From Siphonodentalium dalli (lineage: Eukaryota; Mollusca; Scaphopoda; Gadilida; Siphonodentaliidae): a stretch of DNA of 64,000 bases. The notes under the pieces were generated by a model. That model was not told the origin of the DNA, did not search any database, and worked only from the letters and a program-made list of their open reading frames with translations. The stretch is from NCBI GenBank assembly GCA_032622095.1, contig CP136061.1, positions 217,528,373-217,592,372 on the forward strand. The letters are read 5' to 3'. The translations under genes were made by a program, and so were the position numbers. Each line of letters starts with the position of its first letter. Position 1 is the stretch's first letter. Below are positions 11,840-23,608 of the stretch, piece after piece.

Positions 11840-13075
11840 TACTATATATTTTGAGACTTCGTATATATATATATATATGTGTACTTCATAGAATCGAAAA
11901 CGGGTTGACCGATCGGGACCAAACTTCCTATCTAAAGGTAAAATCCCACGGGAATCGTCGTGGTCGCGTTTTGGAGAAGCTCATAGCACCCTTTATCCAC
12001 TCCCAAATCACCGCAATGGCACTTCGGGGGTTAAGGCATTAACGCTCTTTATCTATACCATATACGGAGTTGTTAACGACGAACGCTCTTTATTGCAATC
12101 GGCAGTCTGTTTCCCATTCAACGTTATTCGCATCTGCAGAGTTATACGGGAACGCAAACGTTATCGCTCGAAATTTATTCCCTGCGAGCACGGATGGCGC
12201 GCTCTGTTTTTACAGTATATACCTTCGGTATATACCGAAATCATCCCAGATAATCACGAATATAGCATCAGATTTCTCCCCAGATATACCGTTATAAAGC
12301 TACTGGAATCTGCCAATCTACCAGAATCTACGGGAAATTCCAGGGAATGCCGATTGAGCTCAAACTTGCTACCTACGGGAAGTGTCATATATATGAGTGT
12401 GTCCTTTATAGACTCTAACCGATTGAGCTCAAACTTGCTAAATAAGAAAATAGCCCCCAAGCCGTAAATATCAACAACAACGATATTGCTACCTACGGGG
12501 AGCAACGTTATTAGCATCTGCAGAATTATGCAGAGAGAAAGTGCTTTCCTATTTTTAGAACGCAACACATGTTTACGTCGCGTTGGTGATTGAGGTTCAC
12601 AACGGGGTTAATTGACTGTCCGCTCTTTGCGACGATGAGGTTCACGGCGGGGACTATTGACCAACACTCACAATTTCGTCTTTTGCATCAGATACCAACA
12701 CCTCGACCGATCGGGACGAAACTTGGTACGTGAGTGTAGTTTGACCAGGTGGTCGTCACTGTCGTATTGGCGAGCCCGTGCGACGCCCGTGCAGCGCATG
12801 CGCGGACGAGATATCAGAAACGGGTGGAGCTATCGACTTGAAATTTGGTATGTGAATGTATCTTGCCCCGGATACGAATTCTATCGGGTCGCCGAGCCCG
12901 TGCGACGCCAGATTCGCGCATGCGCAGACCAGATCTCGGAAACGGGTGGAGCTATCGACTTGAAATTTGGTTTTTGAGTAGCCCGGTCCTGTACGGGGTT
13001 ACATTGAAAAACTAAAATTAATGGATCGACCAAAGCCATGGGACGAATGCCGCCAGTGGCGGGCTAACCTGCTAG
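11840..13075 (+). mobile_element. Helitron-like element 9 (mosaic)
   Basis: It starts TACTATATATTTTGAGAC directly after CTAG, having lost the usual leading TC. It contains the twin aacgctctttat motif (near 12041 and 12083), a copy of the 6290-6400 module, type A subrepeats at 12700-12980, then CCGCC-agt-GGCGG and CTAG (13072-13075). Confidence 0.7.
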
Positions 13076-13859
13076 TCTACTATATATTTTGAGAACTACG
13101 TATATAAATATATATATATGTGTGTGTGTATATACTTTATAGAATCGAAAACGGCTGCACCAATAGAGACCAAACTTCCCATCTAAGGGTAAAAACCCAC
13201 GGGAATGGTCATCGCGGCATTTTCGAGCCCGTACGACGTGACCTTGACCTTCAAATCCATGACCTTGAACTCATATCTCGGGATCCGCTGAGCCGATTTC
13301 CACCAAATTTGGTGTGTGGGGGTAGTTTGAGGCGCCGAGCAATTTCGTCACACCCGGATGGCCATGCGGTGTGACCTTGACCTTTCAAATGACCTTGAAC
13401 CTGTATATCGGTATCCGCTGGGCCGATCTCCACCATTTTTGGGGTGTTGGTGTAGTTTGACCCGAGGAGTAACATGGGCCTATACGTTTGCCGTGCGGCG
13501 TGACCTTGACCTTCAAATGACCTTGAACTCATATCATGGGATCCGCTGAGCCGATTTCCACCGAGTTTGGTGTAAACGCGTAGTTTGAAGTGCTGAGCAA
13601 TTTCGTCATATCCGGATGCCTGTGAGGCGTGACCTTGACCTTTCAAATGACCTTGAACCTGTATCTCGGAATCCGCTGGGCCCATTTCCACAATTTTTGG
13701 GGTGTTAGTGTAGTTTTACCCGAGGAGTAACATGGGCCCATCCGTTTGCCCGTGCGGCCTGACCTTGACCTTCAAATGACCTTGAACTCATATCTCGGGA
13801 TCCGCTGAGCCGATTTTCAGTTTCTGACGATTGCCGCCAGTGGCGGGCTAACCTGCTAG
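13076..13859 (+). mobile_element. Helitron-like element 10 (GTGACCTTGACC interior with type C end)
   Basis: It starts TCTACTATATATTTTGAG. The interior carries about four subrepeats with gtgaccttgaccttcaaatg and gatccgctgagccgatt, the module of the 4938-5771 element. The 3' end is the type C hairpin CCGCC-agt-GGCGG plus CTAG (13856-13859), so interior and end come from different subfamilies. Confidence 0.75.
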
Positions 13860-14645
13860 TCTACTATATATTTTGAGAACTACGTATATTGATATGTGTG
13901 TGTGTATATTTGTCCTCTATATATTCGAAAACGGCTGGCTCGATTGAGCTCAAACTTCCCATCTAAGCAGATCTAAGGGTAAAAAACCACGGGAATCGTC
14001 GTCGCGGCGTTCTGGAGAAGCTCTGAGCACTCATTCTCCACTCCCAATCTTCAAAATCACCGTCCTCGGCACTGCGGGGGTTAAGGCAGTCACGCTCTTT
14101 ATATTGACCAAATTTGGCGTTGTTAACCGAGTAACGCTCTTTATTCCCATCAGCGTTGCTAAACGGTCACCTATGCGTACGAAACTACGGATGCAAAACG
14201 CACCGGAACCGGAATGCATTTATCTTGATTAAAAAGGCAGAATTAACTCACTGGAAAACAACAAATGCGTGTCGTGTGATTCTTATGTCTGTCGTTCCTA
14301 GGAACGGGGGAGATTTTCATCGAATCATACCTCTTTTACGGACGGGGGAGAATTTCATCGGGTCAGTTTTTCCGCCCTAGGGACGGGTACCATCATTTCT
14401 CTTGATTAAAAATGCAGAACTAACTCATTGAAAAACAAAAAATTAAATTAAAACAAAAAATGCGTGTTGTGTGATTCTTATGTCTGTCGTTCCTAGGAAG
14501 GGGGGAGATTTTCATCGGGTCAGTTTTTCCGCCCGATGTACCGTAAATCATACCTCTTTTAGGGATGGGTACCATCATTTCTCTTGATTAAAAAGGGAGA
14601 ATTAACTCATTGAAAAACAAAAAATTAAAAAAGGCAGAATTAAAA
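13860..14645 (+). mobile_element. Helitron-like element 11, 3' end lost
   Basis: It starts TCTACTATATATTTTGAG after the last CTAG of the chain and contains the twin aacgctctttat motif (near 14089 and 14130) and two copies of a tttcatcgggtcagtttttc block. It fades into AT-rich DNA without a hairpin or CTAG, and a foldback element begins at about 14650. Confidence 0.6.
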
Positions 14646-14649
14646 AAAC

Positions 14650-15045
14650 AAAAAATATTTGATTCGAGTCGAGGAACCCATCAAACAAAGCTCAGAGTTA
14701 TTAGATATTGATTTTTGAAATTTGTTATATTCTCGAGATGAGTACTAATAATTGCCGTCAATTTCTTATCCTGCTCGAGATGTGTACACCAAATCTCTAT
14801 TCAAACAGACAAGGATGGATAACTCTAAAATCAAGTGGTAATAATAACGCAATTTTGACTGCGTTCTGGGCCAGAAAGTATTCCCGATAATGAAAAATAA
14901 TAGATTTCTAAAATCGATATCTAGCAGATCTGAACTTTGATGGGTGACTTCCTCGAATCGAATCAAATATTTTTGTCCCCCGAAGCCATTGAAATAGTAA
15001 TTGGGAGGAGTTTTATCGGATTGAGTACCTTTAACTCATCATTAA
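14650..15045. mobile_element. Foldback MITE, gattcgagtcgagg family
   Basis: The left arm near 14655-14740 (tatttgattcgagtcgagga) pairs with the inverted arm near 14893-14973. Relatives are at 27062-27455 and 42185-42590; copies end in gattgagtacctttaa. The frames here are explained by the arms. Confidence 0.7.
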
Positions 15046-16689
15046 CAATTCCCTTGTCTGCAGATAACGAACTCAGTCATGTTTGTGACGGAAAGTGTGT
15101 GAAACTTCGATTTTGTTGGCTGTTTTGGATGCCATCCTAAACTTATTGTCAAATATGTAGCGCATGTAATGCCATATCTATTGTCAGTTGTGATCACTCT
15201 CCCGACATGCGTGGCACAAATAAGAAAATACCATTCTGTATAACGCAAGTCTCACTCATAAACCTTTGTAGCCATATGTGTTCAGTTGAAATATATATAT
15301 ATATATATATATAATATTTCCATAAAAATTCAAGTAAAAATTGAAAAATATACAAAATAGTTGTCAGAAAGGTGATCGATCATATGAGGTTTTATGAACT
15401 TACTAAATCTAGACCAGTGTTCTCGTGATGTTATACCATAGTCTATCAAAATTTAATGACAATGTTGTAAATTTTACAGAAATTAGTTAAAATTCTCATT
15501 TTTCATATTTTGTTCTTCAAATTTTAATCTTAGATCACGTTCAGACACCGTTATTTATAATTCCCTTCATCACTCTATACACTGTTTCAGTTTATGCTTC
15601 TAAAAACAACTTGACATGCAGCATTCTAAGTGTAAACTACATAATTTGTTTTTCTGCAAAATTTATATTTTAGGGGGTGGGGTTAAGTTTACGCTCATAT
15701 CACATTTTCACAGCAATACTCTTGGCATTCCATTATTAAAATCATTTTGATATGTCAATGGGGCAATTTTTTAGCCATGTTGCGGATCAATAGCCCATTG
15801 GTTCACAAGTTATAGCCATTTATATGTGACAATTTTTTTCAAAATCCAATTTTTCGCGATTACAAAATATTTATCGCAATATTTTCTAACTAGCTCATAA
15901 AATGGTCCAGTTTTGTGTCTTGTGTCATTTTATGATCATTTCTTAATAATGTAAACGATATATTGTGCAGTTTATAACCGCAATAATTTGTTTATGCCCC
16001 GACACTTGTACTCGAGAAAATTGTCTTCCATGAAAAATCTATTTTGGGACACTTTCTGAAACGGGCAACAAGCAAAATCTGATGCGCCATATGATGACCT
16101 TTAATTTGATATATAAAAACCTTTGTTGGAGGGGGTGGTTGCAGCCAACTCAAAAAATATCTGGGTTGGCCCACGGACTATAACTGCAGTGTACAGCTAT
16201 GGCAATAAAATCACCTCTGCCACCAGAAGAGTTAAAAATATTTTCTTATACAACATGTAGCTTTCATGAAAAATTTAAAATTATGCATCTTCCAAGAGGG
16301 TGACACGCGCAATCAGTTCTTCTTAATCTAATTATGAGCATTGTGGTCTCATATGTAGAAGCTGTAACCCGCCTCTTATGTCTTAATTTTGTTTCAAATT
16401 ATAGATTAACATTGATTCAAATATATTTTTGGTGAATGTAAGACCTATTTTACTCATTTGTTGCGAGTGATCTTATGGGAACCGATATTTGAAATATGGC
16501 CCGCTTGTTAAATAGCGCTAATGCTAGGTGACTTAACAGTCTGCCCACCCACTGTAAAAAAATCAATTCAAACGTCTGTAACAAAAACATTTAAGTTGGG
16601 TTTGTAATTCATATGATCACAGTTTCTACATATTATGAGCTTAAAGGTTGTAATTTGTAATATAGGGGGTATTAGCCTCTTTTGTCTTG
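15046..16689. other. AT-rich stretch without recognised gene
   Basis: Contains a (TA)n microsatellite at about 15290-15312 and otherwise AT-rich sequence with stops in all frames at short intervals. Nothing domain-like is visible. Confidence 0.5.
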
Positions 16690-16737
16690 TTAACTCGTTT
16701 GGGACGTGATTCTTTTGAGAAAACATTACTCACAGAC

Positions 16738-17800
16738 AAGATTGTTTGCAGAGATGCTTACTTTTATATAATTTTATAGCAATTTATGCGTTTATTCAAT
16801 GTTGGTCAGACCATTTCCCATGGCAGAATTCTCTGCGTGACAACTCATACTATATGGGTGATCATCCGTAGTCTATAAATCTTCTAGAAATTTTGGGTAG
16901 ATACCATCAATTGCGACCAGTTGCCATAGCAACCTATTTTCAGAAATTTATGCGTTTGGTGGCTGTAATTTCGCTATATGACAATATGTTTGCGACATTT
17001 TCAATCAAATATAAATGATTTCCAAAGATAAATGATCCAAAAATATTTTGCCAACATATGGAGCTGGCCTTGCTCAAAAATCACCCATCACCGACAGAGG
17101 GCGCTATTCAAAATGGCTGCCAAACCGCCGTTTTCTAACGTTAAAATGCTTACTATTATATCATTTTATAGCAATGTATGCGCTAATTTAATGCTGGGTC
17201 AGACCATTTATCATGACAGAATTATTTACTCATAATATATAGAAGATCATCCATGGGATGATAAATCTTCCCAAAATTTTGGGTAGATACCACCAAATTG
17301 CGACCGGTTGACATGGCAACCGATTTTCGGAAAATTTGGCGTTTGGCGGCTGTAATTTCGCTATATGACAATATGTTTGCGACATTTTCAATCAAATATA
17401 AATGATTTCCAAAGATAAATGATCCAGAAATATTTTGCCAACATCTGGAGCTGGCCTTGCTCAAAAATCACCCATCACCGACAGAGGGCGCTATTCAAAA
17501 TGGCTGCCAAACCGCCGTTTTCTAACGTTAAAATGCTTACTATTATATCATTTTATAGCAATGTATGCGCTAATTTAATGCTGGGTCAGACCATTTATCA
17601 TGACAGAATTATCTACTCATAATATATAGAAGATCATCCATGGGATGATAAATCTTCCCAAAATTTTGGGTAGATACCACCAAATTGCGACCGGTTGACA
17701 TGGAAACCGATTTTCGGAAAATTTGACGTTTGGGGTCTGTAATTTCGCTATACGTGATGTCTGCATGGGACCTTTTGAATCAAATGTAATTAATTTCAAA
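16738..17800. repeat. 387-bp tandem repeat, about 2.7 copies
   Basis: The unit containing cgacagagggcgctattc and gatgataaatcttccc is near identical between 17032 and 17418 and between 17419 and 17805. A more diverged copy precedes it from about 16738. The period of exactly 387 bases (129 codons) keeps the same short open frame in consecutive copies; this is a consequence of copying, not evidence of coding. Confidence 0.85.
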
Positions 17801-18097
17801 AAAATGTTTCAGGAATATACTTAAATTGAATTCGCTTCTTGTTCCTCAGGGGTCAAGATTCACCTGCCATGGTGATTGCCAATGGAAAACTTGTCTATGC
17901 GTCTACGGCTTAGGCTACTGGGCGCTGCCATTTTGGAACAATGACATCACGAATCACGGCACGAGACCCCCACGTGACACCAAACATAGGTTACATCTTC
18001 CCGGATCCCTCACTGAATGATCGGCCTATATTGAATACATGATACTATGCGCAAAACATTACAAAAGATTCATTCGCTGTTAACAAGTGCATGAAGT

Positions 18098-18121
18098 GGG
18101 AAACGGATATATCCGTTTCCC
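18098..18121. repeat. Perfect 24-base palindrome
   Basis: The left half GGGAAACGGATA is followed directly by its reverse complement with no spacer. It lies about 45 bases inside the right end of the TTAA-bounded element. Confidence 0.85.
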
Positions 18122-18254
18122 GTCCTGTAGGTAATGTTTTGGGAAACAGATTCCCGTCCTAAACGAGTTAAGAAGGTGGAGCTTGGTATACTCTCGGCTG
18201 TACCTCCCCCTGTCCCCGGGTAACAGTAAATGGTTACTGAATGTTTAAGTTCAT

Positions 18255-18335
18255 CAGGGTAATAATTTGAGCGCTTTGGGCCTCATAGGATAAGGCGCTT
18301 TACAAATGCTATACATTATTATACAAAATTATCTA
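18255..18335 (+). repeat. Retroposon 3'-tail-like block
   Basis: The sequence gagcgctttgggcctc, ggataaggcgctttac and aaatgctatacattattat has the GCGCTTT...AAATGCTATTATTAT layout seen in the 3' tails of several SINE/LINE families of aquatic animals. Only the tail is visible. Confidence 0.4.
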
Positions 18336-20100
18336 GACACTAGCCAATAATGCCAAATTGCTTAATTCTCCTTTGGTGATAATTTTTGGGAAGCATTGTA
18401 CCACTTGACATGGCCTAGATTATTATAAAAGTTGATGTCGTGAATTCAGTGCTTATTCTGAGGAGAATAAAATATAATGATTATATTCTTGTAAAATATA
18501 ATCATACGGATTTGGTATCATTTGTACTAATTCGACATTCTATTCACAGCTCTAGTTAAAATTTGACAGTTAGGAGATACATATGTAAATAATTGTTCCG
18601 TCTTTCGCTATCGCTTAAATGTGTGCATCTGATTGGTCAAGTCCCTTAGATAAGCTTAATTGGTAGCGATAATCTCTATCACCTGAGAGAAGTGCTGTTT
18701 CGCATATCACAATGCGCAGTGACACTTTAAGAAATTGGGCAATTCCGACTGACACCCCACATCATGACGTCATTTTGTAAACACAACCACAGTTATTTTA
18801 CTGCGAAAACAAAATTAATGAATAAGACTGATCACTAAAACTGTTTTATGCGATAATCTACTTGGGGGTAAAGGAATGTGTTAATGACAATTCCCAGCTA
18901 ACATTCTTCAGCTTGATATCAATACTAATATGACATTGATCATGAGAGCACTATAGTTGTTTACATTTCGAGTGAGTCATCGGAGGCCGCAAATTCGGTC
19001 GGAAGTTCAGGAATTCCACTTCGGAATTTCTATCGACTGAGTGTGTTGATGACAATAGATGTTCTAGCAATGTCTTAAAGGCACGTGAGGCCTTAATTGT
19101 CGAAAATATTCATATTTGTTCCAAACACCGTAAACAGAAAAACATTAAAACGCATACAGTTTCGTTCATATATACCATGACCATCGCGTAAACAGCATGT
19201 TATCATAAATACCTACTATATTTTACCTAAGCAAGAGACTGATTGGGTTACAGAGGACAGCACAATGCTACTGGCTAATCACACACAAATGGCATAAACG
19301 CTCTTTATTAGTTCCATATCAGGAATTCACCAACAAAGAACGCTCTTTATGTTTACCATCATAATATAAACAAACACCAGAAAAGTAACTTTTAATGCTT
19401 TTGTTTACATAACAATAGTTATAAACATATGAGAATAACATACTGTTTATGCGATATTTCTTATTTATATACGGACAAAGTCTGTCTACATTTTGATGTT
19501 CTTTCTGTTTGTGGCGGTTTTTGACAGGTGGAAATATTTTCACAGCATACCCACCGCCAAGGCCAACCGTACCTTTAAATATATGAATTTTACACCAGTA
19601 AGTATATCTTAATAGTTTACAGGTGAATTAAGTGTCTTAATTTTGTGTAGTTTATCTTTGGAAACAGAAATCGAAGTGTGTGTATCTTATGAACTTCCCG
19701 TCAATTTTGACCAATAAGATTTGGGCCGTCATTTGGATTCATTGATTTCACAATGGAAAATCATGTTTTTCAAAGATTTTTTTACGCAAAATGTAAGCTA
19801 GATAGCCGAAAAAAAGTTTTATTGGCATAATTATAAGCAATCAACATTGTTTTTGATGCATCCCATGGCATATAGAAGTGTCAGGTGCCGAACAACATAC
19901 TGTATAATGCAGGGTGAGTTTAAAGTACATTCTGCTCGCATATTTGAATAGAGTTATTACCCTTTCTTCATCAAATTGACCGCTGCTGCTTTCTTGTTAG
20001 AGTAATCCTTTTCAAATTTGGTATGGCTGATCATATGGCAATGTGTAGGTACATGTCAAATTTTGGTCCTGCCTGCTCACTTCAACTAGTTATTGCATAT
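18336..20100. other. No gene recognised
   Basis: Largely AT-rich single-copy-looking DNA. A pair of aacgctctttat motifs at about 19298 and 19339 matches the twin motif of the Helitron-like elements. A minus-strand 74-codon frame at 19319-19543 has no recognisable content. Confidence 0.45.
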
Positions 20101-20102
20101 TT

Positions 20103-20870
20103 TTAGCTCACCTGAGATGAAGTCTCTGTGGAGCTATAGTCACCACTCCTTGTCCGGTCGTCCGTCCATCTATCGTAGCGTCCATCCATCCGTCAACATC
20201 TTCTCCAAAACTGCAAGTCCGATTTGAGTCATATTTGGTGAGGAGTGCCCTTGGGTGACTGTGATTCAGATTTGTTCAAATGGGGTTATCGGGTCAAATA
20301 GGAGTGGAGCCCGGGACATAACTTTTTCCTTCTATAGTAATTCGTAAAACAGATTCTTCTCAAGAATCATCGGCCTATTCAGCTTGTATTTGGTATGGAG
20401 GGTCCTTGGGTGACTGGGATTCATATTTGTTCAAATGGGGTTATCGGATCAAATAGGAGTGGAGCCCGGGACATAACTTTTTTCTTCTATAGTAATTTGT
20501 AAAACAGATTCTTCTCAAGAATCATCGGCCTATTCAGCTTGTATTTGGTATGGAGGGTCCTTGGGTGACTGGGATTCAGACTTGTTCATATCGGGTCACC
20601 ATTCAAATAGGGGCGGAGCCAGGGGCATAACTCTTTCCCACTATAGTAATTCTTAAAATGGCTTCTTCTCAAGAACCACCAGACCATTTCAGATTATATT
20701 TGATACGGAGGGTCCTTGAGTGACTTGGATGCAGATTTGTTCAAATGGGGTCAGCCGGTCAAATAGGAGTAGAACCAGGGACTTAATTCTTTCCCTCAAT
20801 AGCTATTCTTAAAACGTCTCTTCGCAAGAAGCATTTGGCCTATTTCACTTATATTTGGTGAACCAGGTCA
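20103..20870. mobile_element. AGCTCACCTGAG dispersed element, copy 1
   Basis: It begins tttttagctcacctgagatg, with the start able to fold as AGCTCACC/GGTG-GAGCT, then a cgtccgtcc tract. It holds four degenerate tandem subrepeats of about 155 bases, each with ccttgggtgactgggattca, aaataggagtggagcccggg and taattcgtaaaacagattct. Relatives are at 28797-29170 and 30185-30530. This family is, to my knowledge, very abundant in bivalve and other lophotrochozoan genomes. Confidence 0.75.
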
Positions 20871-20989
20871 AATAGGGCTTTGTATTGGTGTATACTATTA
20901 AATTTGGTAATACAACCAGACCTGCCATTTTAATAATATTGGGATCCATTTAAATTTGCAGGATATTTAACATGATAAGGTTCGATGCA

Positions 20990-21415
20990 TATGTTCCAGT
21001 AAAGTTGACGATAACAAACAAATGAATTTAGTGTGTCTGAGCATCACCAAATTCACCCTCTGGGGGTCCTTATTCTACTTAGGCACCATCTTCTGGGAAG
21101 TATCTATTGTCACAAATTAACATTGTTTTAGTTTAAATACTTTTTCCCTTCTGTTCAGTTTCTATATCCCCTAATTTGCGGAAGATAAATTGATTAATCG
21201 AGGTGACTAATGGGTGAACATTACAAACTTCAACTGGGGAACTTCAATCTGATCCTAGGTCTCTTATAGCAGATGAGGCCTAAGCAGAATGAGGTCCCCA
21301 GAGGGTGAATTTGGTGATGCTAGCTTGCTATGCATGATAGCATCACCAAATTCACCATCTGGGGACCTCATTCTAAATTCTAAATTCAGACTTGTCAACT
21401 ACCAAGAAACATAAC
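20990..21415. mobile_element. Foldback MITE, GAGGTCCCCAGAGGGTGAAT family
   Basis: The inverted words tcaccaaattcaccctctgg and agagggtgaatttggtgatg flank an internal region that begins ttctgggaagtat. Copies are at 29685-30100, 30535-30650, 37060-37446, 49845-50055 and 56920-57125. The right part alone forms a hairpin around gctagcttgctatgc. Confidence 0.75.
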
Positions 21416-22540
21416 TATTAATTGACCCTGTAACTGCATGTACTTTCTAAATTTTCCAAACTTTGTAGAAAACACAATCTTACCTCCAACTTATGTTGGG
21501 GTAGGTCTTGACTGAGTTGTATCTGAAGTTAAAAATTTAAGAAATTTGGGTATATTTTTATATCGATACCACCAAATTCAATGCCATTCCAGTCATAAAA
21601 GCACAAACTGCAAACATTTTCTGGTATTTTTGAAGTTCATTGTTTAATGATCTTCCCCTGTAACCCTTCGATAACTTGACATTTGCTGATGAGTAAAGTC
21701 GCTTTGATTCCCATTCATTCATTTGTAGGGATGTTCAGCTAATAAGTTCAATATAAACATCTTTAGACTTAGGTTTGCCACTATCGTTTGGCTATCCCTG
21801 CAAATGAATGAATAGGAATTCCACAGGGTGTCTCTCTGTCAGTTGTCCACTAACAATAATGAAGCATCCCTACAATAATAGAATATAATGGTCCAATGTT
21901 TTAACTGAATATGCAAAAATCCATTCAGATATCAGAGGGTTAAATTTTTAGAAATTTATAGCTTTGAGTAATCATCAAGACAGTATGCAGACATTCTCCC
22001 ACACTCCTATCCATATGTGGGCCTTCACCCACTCTATAAAAGGATAGGTATCATAAATTGAACAGTTGATACCATATATGGTATGGTAAGATCATTTGAG
22101 TACCATCACTCGATCAAAGTGACTCCAGGCCGTTTACACTCACTATGGAATTTATTGACTCATGTGCTTAAGCATGCAAGAAAATTTGTTGATATAGTTG
22201 CTGTATATAAAGGTCATCTATCATCTGTAAATACCTGACATTGTATGGTCCTGTTTGTCAAGCTTTACATAATGCATGCAATTAATCTTTGTTATAGTGG
22301 GCCTTTGTTTAACCCTGTGTCATATAACCTTTGATAGAGGTGTGGCAGTCTAATGCTTGTTATTATTTTTTCACATACATAGAAATTCAAAAATGTAAAG
22401 GTTTTCGCATTGCCTCACCAACTGAAATAATAGATGTCAATATATATTAAAATTTCAACTTTTAGTTTATACGCCAACACCGTGCCGTATAGTGACGTTC
22501 CATAGGCAGTAATAAACATAAAATCCAAATAAGCATTACA
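21416..22540. other. No gene recognised
   Basis: AT-rich. It contains an inverted pair of about 22 bases (cattcattcatttgtaggga near 21714 against tccctgcaaatgaatgaata near 21799). No coding signal. Confidence 0.45.
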
Positions 22541-22544
22541 TTTA

Positions 22545-22935
22545 AAGACATATTATGTAATTGTTCTGGTGCGTTGAACTGATCAGTTAATATCCAGGCG
22601 CTATGCCAACTGGAGGAATGTACCATTCTACTAACATCGCCGAAAATCAGAAGCAAATCGACCGTACCACTCCATAGAATACATCGTCTGAACTACGGTC
22701 AAATGTAAATATTTACTACTCGGTTCGGGACGCATCTATCAGCGATAAATTAACGAAAACAATTTCGCCACCGAGAGTCACTGCATTTAATTAATATATA
22801 AGAATGGCGGTGTGTGTTGTCAATTTGGATATAATATTTGTTAAAAATACTACTTTGAACTGTTTGAACAAGATTATTCTCCATGTATATCTGATCACCC
22901 AAACGGAGTGTTTCACATCACTTTCAAGGAAAACA
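22545..22935 (+). repeat. Dispersed repeat X, copy 1
   Basis: It shares gagagtcactgcatttaatt, aatatataag, gtgtgttgtcaat and gagtgtttcaaatcactt-like words, in the same order, with 55360-55760 and more distantly with 60700-60990. The start ctgaactacggtcaa also recurs. No inverted ends or frame; class unknown. Confidence 0.65.
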
Positions 22936-23113
22936 AACTTGAGTCATAAACTCATTTTCATTATAATTACCATGTTGTTTGCATCATTCATAGAGCACAT
23001 GAGTGTATTTTGCACTAATCCATGGCTCAAATTAGTGTAAACATATTTTTATTTCCAAATCCAAACAAATAACATAATATACAGATGACACATATATGCA
23101 AAATAGAAGAGTT

Positions 23114-23608
23114 AAAGGCCCACTTAATTTTCGAACCACCAGATCACATTATATACAACATATTCCATATTATATACCATGAACCACCAGATCACATTAT
23201 ATACAACATATTCCATATTATATACCATTTGAAAGAGGAAGCTCCAAAACATTGTATTATCAACTGATCCGGTCGAATAAACTGGGAACATATTGTTTTT
23301 GTCGAGGTACTGAGGTGTGTTCTGTGATTAATTTTGATCCAGACTGTACTATAAAGTCTATTATTCTCAATGGAAGGGGAATAACTCTATCTCTTAGTTT
23401 GAATTCTGATGCATTCTGGGTTGACAAGGGGGAAGTCTTGGAATGAACCTGAGAATCTCTATCACTTGGTCGACAATCCAAGGCCACAGCTGTTCCAGAT
23501 TCTGGTGGAATATATATATTTTTGGTTCCTCTTCCAAATGGTATATAATATGGGATATGTTGTGTATAATGTAATCTGGTCATTCAAAAATTAAGTGGGC
23601 CTTTAATG
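23114..23608. mobile_element. Foldback element with 48-bp internal direct repeat
   Basis: The left arm aaaggcccacttaatttt, with gaaccaccagatcacatt, pairs with the right arm ending attaagtgggccttt. The left arm holds two exact 48-base copies starting at 23133 and 23181. Because 48 is a multiple of three, the overlapping frame shows a repeated 16-residue word; this is not a protein signal. Confidence 0.75.

Larger units (their letters stand above)
16690..18171. mobile_element. TIR element bounded by TTAA duplications
   Basis: TTAA at 16690-16693 is followed by CTCGTTTGGGACG, and the right end reads CGTCCTAAACGAG before TTAA at 18168-18171. These are terminal inverted repeats of about 13 bases with one mismatch, extended by a gapped ATTC/GAAT match. 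A TTAA duplication is typical of piggyBac and Kolobok superfamilies. The interior (1474 bases between duplications) has no transposase frame but carries the 387-bp tandem repeat and, near the right end, a perfect 24-base palindrome. Nonautonomous; superfamily not settled. Confidence 0.65.

Noticed and set aside
17032-17622. Two identical 67-codon frames 387 bases apart
   Set aside because: They are copies of a tandem repeat whose period is a multiple of three; there is no independent coding evidence.
23085-23267. A frame with a repeated 16-residue word EPPDHIIYNIFHIIYH
   Set aside because: It is produced by a 48-base direct duplication inside a foldback arm.
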